Source: Alphaproteobacteria bacterium
GTDB taxonomy: Bacteria > Pseudomonadota > Alphaproteobacteria > Reyranellales > Reyranellaceae
NCBI GenBank assembly: GCA_017308235.1
Contig: JAFKFL010000011.1
Span: forward strand, 186,001-250,000
Reading direction: 5' to 3'
DNA: 64,000 bases
Made by a program: the position numbers and the translations under genes. Each line of letters starts with the position of its first letter. Position 1 is the first letter of the stretch. Under the pieces are notes generated by a model that did no database searches, was not told the origin of the DNA, and saw only the letters and a program-made list of their open reading frames with translations. Of the stretch, positions 1 to 8,863 are shown piece after piece.

Positions 1-1
1 G

Positions 2-808
2 CTCTACGGCGTGCCGACCATGTTCATCGCCCAGCTCGACCATCCCGAGTTCGACAAGTTCGATCTCAAGAGCTTGCGCACCGGCATCATGGCGGGCTCG
101 CCCTGCCCGATCGAGGTGATGAAGCGCGTGCAGAGCAAGATGAACATGCATGAGGTCACCATCGCCTACGGCATGACGGAAACCTCGCCGGTCTCGACCC
201 AATGCGCGACCGACGATCCGGTCGAGCGGCGCGTCTCCACGGTGGGGCAGGTACTGCCCCATATCGAGATCAAGATCGTCGATCCCGAAGGCAAGGCGGT
301 GCCGCGCGGCGAGACCGGCGAGTTCTGCACCCGCGGCTACTCGGTGATGAAAGGCTACTGGAACGACGAGGAGAAGACAGCCGAGGCGATCGACGACGGC
401 GGCTGGATGCACACCGGCGATCTCGCCACCATGGACGGCGAGGGCTACGTCAACATCGTGGGCCGGCTCAAGGACATGGTGATCCGGGGCGGCGAGAACG
501 TCTATCCGCGCGAGATCGAGGAGTTCCTGTACCGGCACCCGAAGGTGCAGGATGTGCAGGTGATCGGCGTGCCTGATCAGAAATACGGCGAGGAGATCTG
601 CGCCTGGGTCAAGCTGCGCGACGGCGAGAAGGCGACGGCCGAGGAGATCCGCGAGTTCTGCAAGGGCCAGATCGCCCACTACAAGATCCCGCGCTACATC
701 GAGTTCGTGCCCGACTTCCCGATGACCATCACCGGCAAGATCCAGAAGTTCGTCATGCGCGAACAGACGATCAGCAAGCTCGGGCTGAAGGCGCAGAAGA
801 CCGCCTGA
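2..808 (+). CDS. Acyl-CoA synthetase (AMP-forming), C-terminal part
   Basis: Partial gene: the reading frame is open through the left edge, leaving about 268 C-terminal residues of an expected 540-560. The family activates a fatty or aromatic acid to an acyl-AMP and then an acyl-CoA. Visible core motifs are YGMTETSPV (the A5-type adenylate motif), [17 protein letters not shown], the hinge stretch [20 protein letters not shown], and the C-terminal catalytic lysine in [12 protein letters not shown]. Class assignment is secure; the chain length or aromatic nature of the substrate cannot be read from this fragment. No gene follows on the same strand, and a repeat-like hairpin lies just downstream. 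Confidence 0.93.
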   Translation, partial: LYGVPTMFIAQLDHPEFDKFDLKSLRTGIMAGSPCPIEVMKRVQSKMNMHEVTIAYGMTETSPVSTQCATDDPVERRVSTVGQVLPHIEIKIVDPEGKAVPRGETGEFCTRGYSVMKGYWNDEEKTAEAIDDGGWMHTGDLATMDGEGYVNIVGRLKDMVIRGGENVYPREIEEFLYRHPKVQDVQVIGVPDQKYGEEICAWVKLRDGEKATAEEIREFCKGQIAHYKIPRYIEFVPDFPMTITGKIQKFVMREQTISKLGLKAQKTA

Positions 809-845
809 TTGCGGGAACGGCGCCTTTGTTGATCACAAAGGTAGT

Positions 846-919
846 GTCATCCTGAGGCGCAGCCGAAGGATCTTGGCCTGCGTTGAGGAAAGATCCCTCA
901 GCATCGCTTCGGGATGAAC
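846..919. repeat. Intergenic inverted repeat of the GTCATCCTGAG type
   Basis: The element opens with GTCATCCTGAGGCGCAGCCG and closes with the roughly complementary GCTTCGGGATGAAC; an inner pair (AAGGATCT and AGATCCCT) lets it fold into one long imperfect hairpin. A related copy lies at 3805-3925. Such dispersed palindromic elements are common between genes of alphaproteobacteria. Here it sits between two convergent genes and could also act as a transcription terminator. Confidence 0.6.
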
Positions 920-932
920 AATTTGGTGCCTT

Positions 933-2525
933 CTACGACAGCGCCATCTCCCTATAACCGTTCGCCGCGACCTCATCGCAGCGCGCGCGGTAGGCGGGGG
1001 CACTACCGCTGTAGCGGGCGATGATGCGTGTCTGCTTGCCCTCGACGTTGCGGTTGATGCCGGTCATCCAGGAATCGACCTCGTTGGAGAGCAGGCCTTC
1101 CCCCAGCGACTTCACGTGCTCGGTCCAGGATTTCACGCCCTCCGGCCGGCATTCGGCGCGCGTCAGCCCATGTTCGCGCATGTGGCGGATGATGCCAGCC
1201 ACCCATTCGACATTGTACTCGATGCTGCGCGGGATATTGCCCAGTGCAGTGTGCGGGCCCATCACCATGAACATGTTGGGGAACCCCTCGACCTGGACGC
1301 CCAGGTAGGTCTGCGGGCCGCCTTTCCATTTGTCCTTGAGCCGAAGGCCGTCGGCGCCGCGGATGTCGATGCGATCGAAGCTGCCGGTGATGGCGTCGAA
1401 GCCGGTCGCATAGATGATCATGTCGAAGTCGTATTCGGCATCGCTGGTCTTGATACCCTTCGGCGTGATGCGCTCGATCGGCGTTTCCGTGATGTCGACC
1501 AGCCTGACGTTCGGCTGGTTGTAGACCTCGTAATACCTGGTCTCGAGTGGCACGCGCCGGGTGCCGAAGCCGTGGTTCTTCGGGATCAGCTTTTCGGCGA
1601 CCTTCTGGTCTTTCACGCGTTGGCGGATCTTGCGTGCCACGAAGTCGCTCACCAGCGCGTTGGCCTTGCGGTCGACGAGGATGTCGCGGAAGTTGCCCTG
1701 CCACATGCCGAAGCCTCGGTTGCCGTAGAGCTTCTCGAATACGGCTTCGCGTTCCTCAGGCGTGACCTCGCTTGTGGCGCGCGGATCGGGCGTGTGCAGG
1801 AAGCAGGAGAAGGTCTCCTGGCAACGGGCGAAGATCTCGGGATAGCGCGTCCGGATCTCGCGCATCTCTTCCTCGCCGATCATGGCGTTGTGCAACGGCG
1901 CGCACCAGTTGGGGGTGCGCTGGAAGATGGTGAGGGTGCCCGCAGTCTTGGCCACCTCCTGGATGGTCTGCACGCCGGTCGCACCGGTGCCAATAACGGC
2001 GACGCGCTTGCCCTCGAAGCTCACCGGCTCGTGCGGCCAGAGCGCGGTATGGCAGGACTGGCCTTTGAAGGTCTCGACGCCATCGATCTTCGGCATGGTC
2101 GGTGCCGAGAGCGGACCGATGGCGGTGATCAGGAAGCGGGCACTGTGCCGGCTGCCGTCCTCCAGCGTGATCTCCCAGTCTCGCGTGGCTTCCCTGTAGT
2201 GAGCCGATGTCACCCGCGACCTGAACTGGATGTCGCGGCGCAGGTCGAACTTGTCGGCAACATGGTTCAGGTACTTGAGCGTTTGCGGCTGCGGCGAGAA
2301 ATGCTCGGTCCAGTGCCATTCGTCGAGCAGCTCCTGGGAGAAGGAGTAGCCGTAGGAATAGCTTTCGGAGTCGAAGCGCGCGCCGGGATAGCGGTTCCAA
2401 TACCAGGTACCGCCCACGCCCGTGCCTGCTTCGAGCACGCGGACCTTCAGGCCCGCTTCGCGCAGGCGATAGAGCTGGTAGAGGCCGGAGATGCCCGCGC
2501 CGATGATGATCGCGTCGTAATCCAT
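933..2525 (-). CDS. Flavin-containing Baeyer-Villiger-type monooxygenase
   Basis: A 530-residue FAD- and NADPH-dependent monooxygenase, expected to insert oxygen next to a ketone carbonyl to give an ester or lactone. The N-terminus has the FAD Rossmann motif GAGISG (about residues 8-13). The Baeyer-Villiger fingerprint FxGxxxHxxxWP is intact as FKGQSCHTALWP (near residue 153). A second dinucleotide motif, GTGATG (about 179-184), binds NADPH, followed by the characteristic YATGFD near residue 372. Length matches the family. The gene stands alone, convergent with the acyl-CoA synthetase and about 115 bp downstream of the M20 peptidase on the same strand. The ketone substrate is unknown; cyclohexanone- or steroid-type ketones are possible. 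Confidence 0.9.
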   Translation of the reverse strand: MDYDAIIIGAGISGLYQLYRLREAGLKVRVLEAGTGVGGTWYWNRYPGARFDSESYSYGYSFSQELLDEWHWTEHFSPQPQTLKYLNHVADKFDLRRDIQFRSRVTSAHYREATRDWEITLEDGSRHSARFLITAIGPLSAPTMPKIDGVETFKGQSCHTALWPHEPVSFEGKRVAVIGTGATGVQTIQEVAKTAGTLTIFQRTPNWCAPLHNAMIGEEEMREIRTRYPEIFARCQETFSCFLHTPDPRATSEVTPEEREAVFEKLYGNRGFGMWQGNFRDILVDRKANALVSDFVARKIRQRVKDQKVAEKLIPKNHGFGTRRVPLETRYYEVYNQPNVRLVDITETPIERITPKGIKTSDAEYDFDMIIYATGFDAITGSFDRIDIRGADGLRLKDKWKGGPQTYLGVQVEGFPNMFMVMGPHTALGNIPRSIEYNVEWVAGIIRHMREHGLTRAECRPEGVKSWTEHVKSLGEGLLSNEVDSWMTGINRNVEGKQTRIIARYSGSAPAYRARCDEVAANGYREMALS

Positions 2526-2639
2526 ATGCTCAGGATAGCAGTCGGCCCGTCCCTGCCAACCGTGCTGCGGGTCGCAGATGTTTCGGGTACCGGAACGGAT
2601 TGACGTACCCTCCTGAAGAAGGCCGGCGCTGCCCGCTAG

Positions 2640-3782
2640 CTACGACAGCAGGCGCTGCACGACCTCGAGCTGGATTTGCGCCGCCTCGACCATCTCGGCG
2701 ATCGGCACCGACTCGTTGGCGGCGTGGCCCTGGGCGCCGGAACCGGGGCCGAAGTTGATGATCTCGATGTCGTCGTCGGCGTAATAGCGGCCGTCGCTGA
2801 CGCCGGTGGCATTGAGGAACTTCACCTTGCGGCCCGTCTGCTTCTTCACGACCGACTCGAACGCGACGACGACCTGGCCGTTCTCTGGCGCAAAGAATCC
2901 GTTGGTGCCAGTCAGGAACTCGACGTTGTACTGGCTCTTCGGTTCGCCGGCGCCATCGATCACGCGCTTCAATTCGGTGAAGGCGTCCTTGACCTTCTCG
3001 TTGGGCAGCAGGCGGCGGTCGATCTCGACCGTGCACGCCGAGGGTACGACGTTGGTGTTGTGGCCACCGTGGAACATGCCGATGTTCACGGTCGATTTCA
3101 TCGCGCCCGATGTGCGCTTGGCGAGCGCCTTGTCATAGTAGGACTGCAGAGCGCCCACGAGCCGCATCATGCGCAGGATGGCGTTGTCGCCGGCCGCCGG
3201 ATTGCCGGCATGCGCGGCTCTGCCCCTGGTGGTGATGCGCGCCCACATCACGCCGCGCTCGGCCACGATCAGGTTGTTCTCGGTCTGCGCCCCCAGGATC
3301 AGCGCGTCGGGCCGCACCTTGCCGCTCTTGCGCAGATATTCCATGCCGTTGGGGCCGAGATTCTCCTCGTCGGCCACGAAGGTGAAGATCAGTTCGCCCT
3401 TTGCCGGTCCGCCGCGCCGCGCGATCTCTTCGGCAAGCCAGAGCTGGACCGCCATGCTGCCCTTGCAGTTGCCGGCGCCCAGTCCGTAAACGAAGCCGCT
3501 CTTCACCAGCGCCCTGTAGGGGTCGCTCTTCCAGTTGGCGCGTTCGCCCACGCCCACCGTGTCGACATGGGCGTTGAAAGCGATGACAGGCCCTTTGCCT
3601 TTGCCCTTGCGGCGCGCCACGACATTGTCGACGCCCTTCACCTTGGTCGCTGTATCGACCTTGTAGCCCGCTTTTTTCAGTCGCTTCGCCGCATAGGCGC
3701 AGATCTCGACCGACGTGCCGGGCGGGTAGGGGCTTGGCAACGCGATCAGGTCGGAAAGGATCGACACAAGCTTTTGTTTCAT
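2640..3782 (-). CDS. M20-family metallopeptidase/deacylase (ArgE/DapE type)
   Basis: A 380-residue member of the ArgE/DapE/Acy1 family of zinc amidohydrolases that remove acyl groups or cleave dipeptides. AHVDTVG (H72, D74) provides the first metal ligand and its partner acid, ADEE (about 137-140) the general base and metal ligand, and GRAAHAG (around 190) opens the lid domain. The position that normally holds the bridging Asp in a G.GA.DMKG-type motif reads GAGNCKGS, giving Asn105 instead. The start is preceded by AAGGAA at a suitable distance. No signal peptide is visible, so it is probably cytoplasmic. The natural substrate cannot be inferred. Confidence 0.85.
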   Translation of the reverse strand: MKQKLVSILSDLIALPSPYPPGTSVEICAYAAKRLKKAGYKVDTATKVKGVDNVVARRKGKGKGPVIAFNAHVDTVGVGERANWKSDPYRALVKSGFVYGLGAGNCKGSMAVQLWLAEEIARRGGPAKGELIFTFVADEENLGPNGMEYLRKSGKVRPDALILGAQTENNLIVAERGVMWARITTRGRAAHAGNPAAGDNAILRMMRLVGALQSYYDKALAKRTSGAMKSTVNIGMFHGGHNTNVVPSACTVEIDRRLLPNEKVKDAFTELKRVIDGAGEPKSQYNVEFLTGTNGFFAPENGQVVVAFESVVKKQTGRKVKFLNATGVSDGRYYADDDIEIINFGPGSGAQGHAANESVPIAEMVEAAQIQLEVVQRLLS

Positions 3783-3804
3783 CGTGATAGTTCCTTGATT
3801 TCAT

Positions 3805-3925
3805 CCGTCACCCTGAGCGGAGCGCGCAGCGCGCAGTCGAAGGGCCTCTTTTTGAGGTGCATCATCAAAAGAGGTCCCTCGACTACGCTTCGCGCGGATA
3901 TGATCCGCGCGACTCGGGATGACGG
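3805..3925. repeat. Intergenic inverted repeat of the GTCA(T/C)CCTGAG type
   Basis: The ends CCGTCACCCTGAG (3805-3817) and CTCGGGATGACGG (3913-3925) are complementary at 11 of 13 positions. An inner pair, GGCCTCTTTT and AAAAGAGGTC, forms a further strong stem. Sequence and architecture resemble the element at 846-919. It lies between two genes transcribed leftwards. Confidence 0.65.
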
Positions 3926-3934
3926 AGGGAGTTG

Positions 3935-5191
3935 TCAACGATTCGCCAGCTCCTGCAGAACCTCGACCAGCACGCGCGTGCCGGCGGCGAGATCGGCGGG
4001 CGTGGCGTTCTCGATCTCGTTGTGGCTGATGCCGCGCTCGCAGGGCACGAAGATCATGCCGGCAGGGCAGAGCTTGGCGATGTGCATGGCGTCATGGCCG
4101 GCGCCAGACGGCATGTCCATGTGGGTGAGCTTCAGCGCCTGGGCCTTGGAGCGAACCAGATCGATAACTCGCGAGTCGAATCCGGTCGGCGCCACGTTGG
4201 TCACGCGCTCGATGCGCGCCGGGCAGGGCTTGGCTCGGCGACTCACGATGTCGTTCAGTTTCTTCTCATGCGCTTCCAGGACGCCGTCATCGGGATGACG
4301 CATGTCGATGGTGAAGGTGACCTTGCCCGGCACCGTGTTGGGCGAGCCGGGTGACACCTCGACGCGGCCGATAGTGAAACGCAGCGTGTCGTCGGCGTCG
4401 GCCGTCGCCTCGTACATCGCGGCAGCGACGCGCGTCGCCGCGGCGAAGGCATCTTTGCGGGCGGCGCGCGGCGTGGTCCCGGCATGCGCTTCCTCGCCGT
4501 CGATCTCGACGATGTAGCGGCGGCTGCCCTGGATCGCTGTTACCACGCCGATCGTTTTCTGAGACGCCTCGAGCCGCGGCCCTTGCTCGATGTGTGCCTC
4601 GATATAGAAGCCGACATCGAAACCCGGATTGCCGTCGCGCATCGGCGCAGGTGCGGCTTTCAGAGTTTCCTCAAGCGCATCACCCAGCACGACGCCCTTC
4701 CAGTCCTTGGTCGCAAGCATTTCGTCGAGCTTGTAGGTGCCGGCGAACACCGCCGAGCCCATGGCGCCCGGCTGGAAGCGCGAGCCTTCCTCGTTGGTCC
4801 AGGCGACCGCGATCACCGGTCGCCGCGTCCGGATCCCCGCATCTTCGAGCGCTTCGAGAGCCTCGAACGCCGCCAGAACGCCGAACATACCGTCGAAGCG
4901 GCCACCGGTCGGCTGGCTGTCCATGTGCGAGCCGCTCATCACCGGCGGCGCCTTGGCGTCGCTGCCGTCGCGACGCACGAAGAGATTGCCGATTGCATCG
5001 GTGAAGGCCGCGAAGCCGCGGGCCTTGGCCCAGTCCAAGAGCTGGTTGCGCGCTGCCGCGTCCTCGGCCGACAGCGCCTGGCGATTGACGCCACCTTTCG
5101 GCGTGCCGCCCAGCTTCGCCATGTCGGCATGCCGCTGCCACAGCCGGTCCTCTTGCACCGCACTCGAGCTTCTTTTGACAGCTGCCTCCAT
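3935..5191 (-). CDS. Zn-dependent amidase, allantoate amidohydrolase / N-carbamoyl-amino-acid hydrolase family
   Basis: A 418-residue hydantoinase/carbamoylase-family amidase. The hallmark SGSHMDSQPTGGRFDG (residues about 86-101) carries metal ligands H89 and D100, and TNEEGSRF (about 132-139) carries the catalytic and bridging Glu pair. The frame stays open 26 codons further upstream, but ATG at 5191 is preceded by a perfect AGGAGG six bases away, so I start there. The gene is divergent from a PuuE-type allantoinase with only 76 bp between the two starts. That pairing favours allantoate, or a related ureido acid, as substrate. An N-carbamoyl-amino-acid amidase cannot be excluded. Confidence 0.87.
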   Translation of the reverse strand: MEAAVKRSSSAVQEDRLWQRHADMAKLGGTPKGGVNRQALSAEDAAARNQLLDWAKARGFAAFTDAIGNLFVRRDGSDAKAPPVMSGSHMDSQPTGGRFDGMFGVLAAFEALEALEDAGIRTRRPVIAVAWTNEEGSRFQPGAMGSAVFAGTYKLDEMLATKDWKGVVLGDALEETLKAAPAPMRDGNPGFDVGFYIEAHIEQGPRLEASQKTIGVVTAIQGSRRYIVEIDGEEAHAGTTPRAARKDAFAAATRVAAAMYEATADADDTLRFTIGRVEVSPGSPNTVPGKVTFTIDMRHPDDGVLEAHEKKLNDIVSRRAKPCPARIERVTNVAPTGFDSRVIDLVRSKAQALKLTHMDMPSGAGHDAMHIAKLCPAGMIFVPCERGISHNEIENATPADLAAGTRVLVEVLQELANR

Positions 5192-5267
5192 GGTGCCTCC
5201 TGATCTTGTCGTCGGAGCTATACCGGCCTCATAGTCAGGCTTCAATCGTCTGCGGGAGCGCGTGGCC

Positions 5268-6179
5268 ATGCATAATCACCTCGATCGCAACCTGATCGGC
5301 TACGGCGCCCATCCACCGGACCCGCAATGGCCCAACGAGGCGCGCATCGCCGTGAGCTTCGTGCTGAACTACGAGGAAGGCGGCGAAAACACGATCCTGA
5401 ACGGCGATCCCGCCTCCGAGGTCTATTTGACCGAGACACCGGGCGGTGTGCCGCTGCAGGGTGCGCGCGATCTTTCGACCGAGTCGATGTACGAATACGG
5501 CAGCCGGGCGGGCTTTTGGCGCATCCTGCGGCTTTTCGCCGAGCGCAATATGCGCTTCACCTCGTGGGCGGTGGGGCGCGCGCTCGAACTCAATCCCGCC
5601 GCCGGCAAGGCGATGGCCGAGGCAGGGCACGAGGTGGCGAGCCACGGCTGGCGCTGGATCAACTACAAGGATTTCACGCTCGAGCAGGAGCTCGACCACA
5701 TCAAGAAAGCCGTGAGGGCGATCAAGGACACCGCAGGCCGGGCGCCGGTGGGCTGGTACACCGGCCGTTTCGGCATGAACACGCTGAAGGCCGTCCTGCA
5801 GCACGGCGGCTTCCTCTATTCGAGCGATTCCTACAGCGACGACCTGCCGTACTGGGTGCGCGTGGAGGGCAATCCGCACCTCATCATTCCCTACACGCTC
5901 GAGGTGAACGACATGAAGTTCGCCGTGGCGCCGGGCTTCAGCCAGGGCGACGGCTGGCTGCAGGCGATGAAGGACGCCTTCGACGTTCTCTATGCGGAGG
6001 GTGCACGTTCGCCCAAGATGATGTCCGTGGGCCTTCACTGCCGCCTTGCCGGCCGGCCGAGCCGGGCCGCTACGCTCGCCCGCTTCCTCGACTACGTCGC
6101 CTCCAAACCCAAGGTCTGGGTCGCGACGCGCGAGGAGATCGCGCGCCACTGGACCAAGGTGCATCCGGCTGCAGTTTGA
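5268..6179 (+). CDS. puuE: PuuE-type allantoinase (polysaccharide deacetylase fold)
   Basis: A 303-residue protein of the polysaccharide-deacetylase superfamily in the cofactor-independent allantoinase branch, which opens the allantoin ring to allantoate. The PuuE signature VSFVLNYEEGGENTILNGD (about residues 24-42) is near-canonical, and GHEVASHGWRWINY and GWYTGRFGMNT follow in family order. GTG at 5262 is also in frame, but GGGAG at 5254-5258 is better spaced for ATG 5268. It is divergent from the amidase ending at 3935, giving two consecutive ureide steps. No uricase or transporter is nearby, so a role on another cyclic ureide is possible. Confidence 0.87.
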   Translation: MHNHLDRNLIGYGAHPPDPQWPNEARIAVSFVLNYEEGGENTILNGDPASEVYLTETPGGVPLQGARDLSTESMYEYGSRAGFWRILRLFAERNMRFTSWAVGRALELNPAAGKAMAEAGHEVASHGWRWINYKDFTLEQELDHIKKAVRAIKDTAGRAPVGWYTGRFGMNTLKAVLQHGGFLYSSDSYSDDLPYWVRVEGNPHLIIPYTLEVNDMKFAVAPGFSQGDGWLQAMKDAFDVLYAEGARSPKMMSVGLHCRLAGRPSRAATLARFLDYVASKPKVWVATREEIARHWTKVHPAAV

Positions 6180-6191
6180 CGGTCGCGGCGG

Positions 6192-7334
6192 TCAGGGCTT
6201 TTGCAGCAGGTGCATGTAGCAGACGGCGCCGACACCGACCATGTGCGCGAGGCCCGTGCGGGCCCCGGGATGCTGGCGGGCGCCCGCCTCACCGCGAAGC
6301 TGCGTGGTGATTTCGCCGATCTGTCCCACACCGGTCGGGCCGATCGGATGACCCATGGCGATCAATCCGCCCGACGGGTTCACGGCACAGCGCCCGCCGA
6401 TGTCGAGCGCGCCCTCCTTGAGAAGATGGACGCCGTGCCCTTCGGGGCAAAGGCCGATATTTTCGATGTAGTGGAGTTCCTCCACCGTGAAGGCATCGTG
6501 CAGCTCGATGATGTCGAGCTCTTTGGGTGAGATCTGAGCCTCCGCCAAGGCGAGAGCGGCCGTCTCCTTCGTCAGGACGGCATCGAAGCCCAATCCCGCG
6601 TCGTAGACGCGCTCGCTGCGGGCGGTCGATGAAACGACACGCACGGCGCGGCCGCCGTCGAGACCGAGCCGCCGGATGCCATCCTCAGATGCTATGATGG
6701 CGGCGGCGGCACCTTCGCCGATCGGCGTGCATTGCAGCGCCGTTAGAGATCCTGCGACCTTCTTGCCTCCCAACACTTCCTCGAGCGAGCGTTCTCGTTG
6801 GCGCTGGGCATTCTTGTTCTTCGCGCCGTTGCGGTGGTTCTTAACCGCAACGCGCGCGATATCCTCGAAGCTCACCTTGTGCCGATGGGCATATTCATTG
6901 GTCAGCAGCGAGAAATGTGTGAATTGCGCGATCGCGTCCTCGGCGAGATGGTCGACGCCCGTGCTCTCGCGGCGGACGGGGTTGCGCTTGTCGACGCCGA
7001 CGGCGAGCGACACATCGGAGAGCCCACTGGCGACCTCGATGCAGGCCTGGCGAAACGCGGTCGAGCCGGACGCCGAGGCGTTCTCGATATGGCTGATGGG
7101 AAGGCCGGTCGCTCCGAGATGGCGCAGCATTGGCCGGCCCGGCGCCATGCCGAGCAGGGCCGTGCCGATGTAAGCCGATTCGACTGAAGGCCATTCGAGC
7201 CGCGCATCAGCCAGCGCTTCTCGGATCGCCGTGACGCCCAGTGTCACATAGGAGATGTCGCTTGGATTTTGGTACCGGTGCCAGCCGACGCCGACGACAT
7301 AGACCGGCCGCAGATCCTTCAATGTTCTGGCCAT
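6192..7334 (-). CDS. Thiolase-fold protein (SCP-x/Ltp type) lacking the nucleophilic Cys
   Basis: A 380-residue thiolase-superfamily protein of the lipid-transfer/SCP-x branch. The N-terminal active-site loop reads ENASASGSTAF, with Ser87 (codon TCG) where thiolases carry the acyl-accepting Cys. The distal elements are present: HDAF, NPSGGLIAMGHPIGPTG with the catalytic His, and a C-terminal GVGAVCYMHLL. ATG 7334 has GGAGG seven bases upstream and lies three bases after the stop of the DUF35 gene. Thiolase-like aldolases of the Ltp2 type lack the Cys and pair with a DUF35 partner to cleave beta-hydroxyacyl-CoAs. By analogy this may be a retro-aldolase rather than a thiolase; that is inference. 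Confidence 0.85.
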   Translation of the reverse strand: MARTLKDLRPVYVVGVGWHRYQNPSDISYVTLGVTAIREALADARLEWPSVESAYIGTALLGMAPGRPMLRHLGATGLPISHIENASASGSTAFRQACIEVASGLSDVSLAVGVDKRNPVRRESTGVDHLAEDAIAQFTHFSLLTNEYAHRHKVSFEDIARVAVKNHRNGAKNKNAQRQRERSLEEVLGGKKVAGSLTALQCTPIGEGAAAAIIASEDGIRRLGLDGGRAVRVVSSTARSERVYDAGLGFDAVLTKETAALALAEAQISPKELDIIELHDAFTVEELHYIENIGLCPEGHGVHLLKEGALDIGGRCAVNPSGGLIAMGHPIGPTGVGQIGEITTQLRGEAGARQHPGARTGLAHMVGVGAVCYMHLLQKP

Positions 7335-7336
7335 GG

Positions 7337-7714
7337 TCAATCCTCCAGTGCAAACCGCAGATCGACGGTCGAGTCGCCGATGGGCACGATTCGCGAAACC
7401 ATGCGCGTGCCGGGTGCGATCTCTCTGTCTGGATCGACCAGCAAGGTGCGCACGACCGGTCCCTCGTCGAGAGCGACCTTCCCGATGGCGAACGGCGCGG
7501 TGCGAGCCTTGTCGGCATGAAGATGGACGACGGTCGAGGATAGGAGCCGGCCGCATCCGGTGAGAGTCATTGGTTGAAGATCGGCCCCATGACGACCGCA
7601 GACCTCGCAGCCATAGGTCTGCATCGGGAAGAACACATGTCCGCACGCGCAGCGTCCGCCCAGCAACGCACCAGTGGCCGTATAGAGCGTGGGCTTCAGC
7701 AGCGTCGGTTCCAT
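7337..7714 (-). CDS. DUF35 Zn-ribbon/OB-fold protein, thiolase partner
   Basis: A 125-residue protein. Near residue 22 a rubredoxin-like zinc ribbon (CAC, then CEVC about a dozen residues later) precedes an OB-fold with FAIGKVALDEGPVVRTLLVD. Proteins of this family bind thiolase-fold enzymes and help channel or bind acyl-CoA. ATG 7714 overlaps the stop codon of the upstream acyl-CoA dehydrogenase (TGATG), and the stop is three bases before the thiolase start, so the three genes are translationally coupled. This supports one complex. Confidence 0.88.
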   Translation of the reverse strand: MEPTLLKPTLYTATGALLGGRCACGHVFFPMQTYGCEVCGRHGADLQPMTLTGCGRLLSSTVVHLHADKARTAPFAIGKVALDEGPVVRTLLVDPDREIAPGTRMVSRIVPIGDSTVDLRFALED

Positions 7715-8850
7715 CACAGGCTCCGACCGATGATCTCTTTCATGATCTCGTTGGCGCCGCCGAAAATGCGCTGCACGCGCGCATCGACGTAGGCACGGGC
7801 GATGGGATATTCCCACATGTAGCCGTAGCCACCATGGAGCTGCAGGCAGGTATCGACCACGCGGCCGTAGGTTTCGGTGAGCCAGAGCTTGCACATCGCC
7901 GCCGTCGGAACGTCCAGTGCACCCTTCCTATGCAGCGCAATGCAGTGGTCGAGGAAGACACGGGCAATTTTTACCTCGGTCTTCACTTCGGCGAGCTTGA
8001 AGCGGCTGTTCTGGAAATCGATGATCGGCTTGCCGAACGCCTTGCGCTCCTTGGTATAGGCGAGCGTCCAGTCGAGCACTGCCTCCATTGCGGCGACGGC
8101 GCCGATGCCGATCAGCAGTCGTTCGCGTGGCAGTTCCTGCATTAGATAGATGAAGCCGCGACCCTCGTCGCCCAGGCGATTGCTGACCGGCACGCGTACG
8201 TTGTCGAAGAAGAGCTCTGATGTGTCCTGCGCCTTCAGTCCGATCTTCTCGAGATTTCTACCACGGCTGAAGCCTGCGCGATCGGCCTCGACCAGAATCA
8301 GGCTCACGCCCTTGGCCTTGGCCGAGGTATCGGTTTTGGCGATGACGATGATAAGATCGGCAAGCTGGCCGTTGGTGATGAAGGTCTTCTGCCCGGTGAT
8401 TACATAGTTGTCGCCGTCACGTACCGCCGTGGTGCGCACGCTCTGCAGATCGCTGCCGGTACCGGGCTCGGTCATAGCGATGGCGCCCACGGTTTCGCCG
8501 CTCGCCATGCGCGGCAGCCACTTCTGCTTTAGCTCCTCGCTGCCATAGTGGAGGATGTAGCGGGCGACGATGTCGGAGTGCACGCGGAAGCCCGGCCCGG
8601 TGTACATGCCGCGCAGCATCTCCTCGGTCAGGATGCCGATCGTCAGGAAGTCGGCGCCCGCGCCGCCATACTCGACCGGGATGTCGGTTAGCAGCAGGCC
8701 TGCCTGACCCGCCTTGCGCCACATCTCGCGGCTGACCACGCCATCTTTCTCCCACTGGGCGTGGAAGGGCGCGATCTCCTTCTCGATGAACCGGCGCGCG
8801 GTAACGCGAAACTGCTCATGCTCCGGCATATAGGTCAGGGATTGATCCAT
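7714..8850 (-). CDS. Acyl-CoA dehydrogenase (long-chain-type active site)
   Basis: A 378-residue flavoprotein that oxidises an acyl-CoA to the trans-2-enoyl-CoA, passing electrons to ETF. AMTEPGTGSDLQ (about 140) is the substrate/FAD signature, and QLHGGYGYMWEYPIARAY plus RIFGGANEIMKEI form the C-terminal signature. The MCAD-type catalytic Glu position is Gly (IFGGANEI), as in long-chain and isovaleryl types. In those the base sits in the helix represented here by LPRERLLIGIG. AGGAGG lies eight to nine bases before the ATG. It is the first gene of a three-gene operon, divergent from a TetR regulator. Confidence 0.93.
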   Translation of the reverse strand: MDQSLTYMPEHEQFRVTARRFIEKEIAPFHAQWEKDGVVSREMWRKAGQAGLLLTDIPVEYGGAGADFLTIGILTEEMLRGMYTGPGFRVHSDIVARYILHYGSEELKQKWLPRMASGETVGAIAMTEPGTGSDLQSVRTTAVRDGDNYVITGQKTFITNGQLADLIIVIAKTDTSAKAKGVSLILVEADRAGFSRGRNLEKIGLKAQDTSELFFDNVRVPVSNRLGDEGRGFIYLMQELPRERLLIGIGAVAAMEAVLDWTLAYTKERKAFGKPIIDFQNSRFKLAEVKTEVKIARVFLDHCIALHRKGALDVPTAAMCKLWLTETYGRVVDTCLQLHGGYGYMWEYPIARAYVDARVQRIFGGANEIMKEIIGRSL

Positions 8851-8863
8851 ATTCTTTCCTCCT

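Noticed and set aside
1116..2603. 495-codon open frame on the plus strand opposite the monooxygenase gene
   Set aside because: Low-complexity His/Asp/Ala-rich translation with no motif; it is the antisense shadow of a clear flavoprotein.
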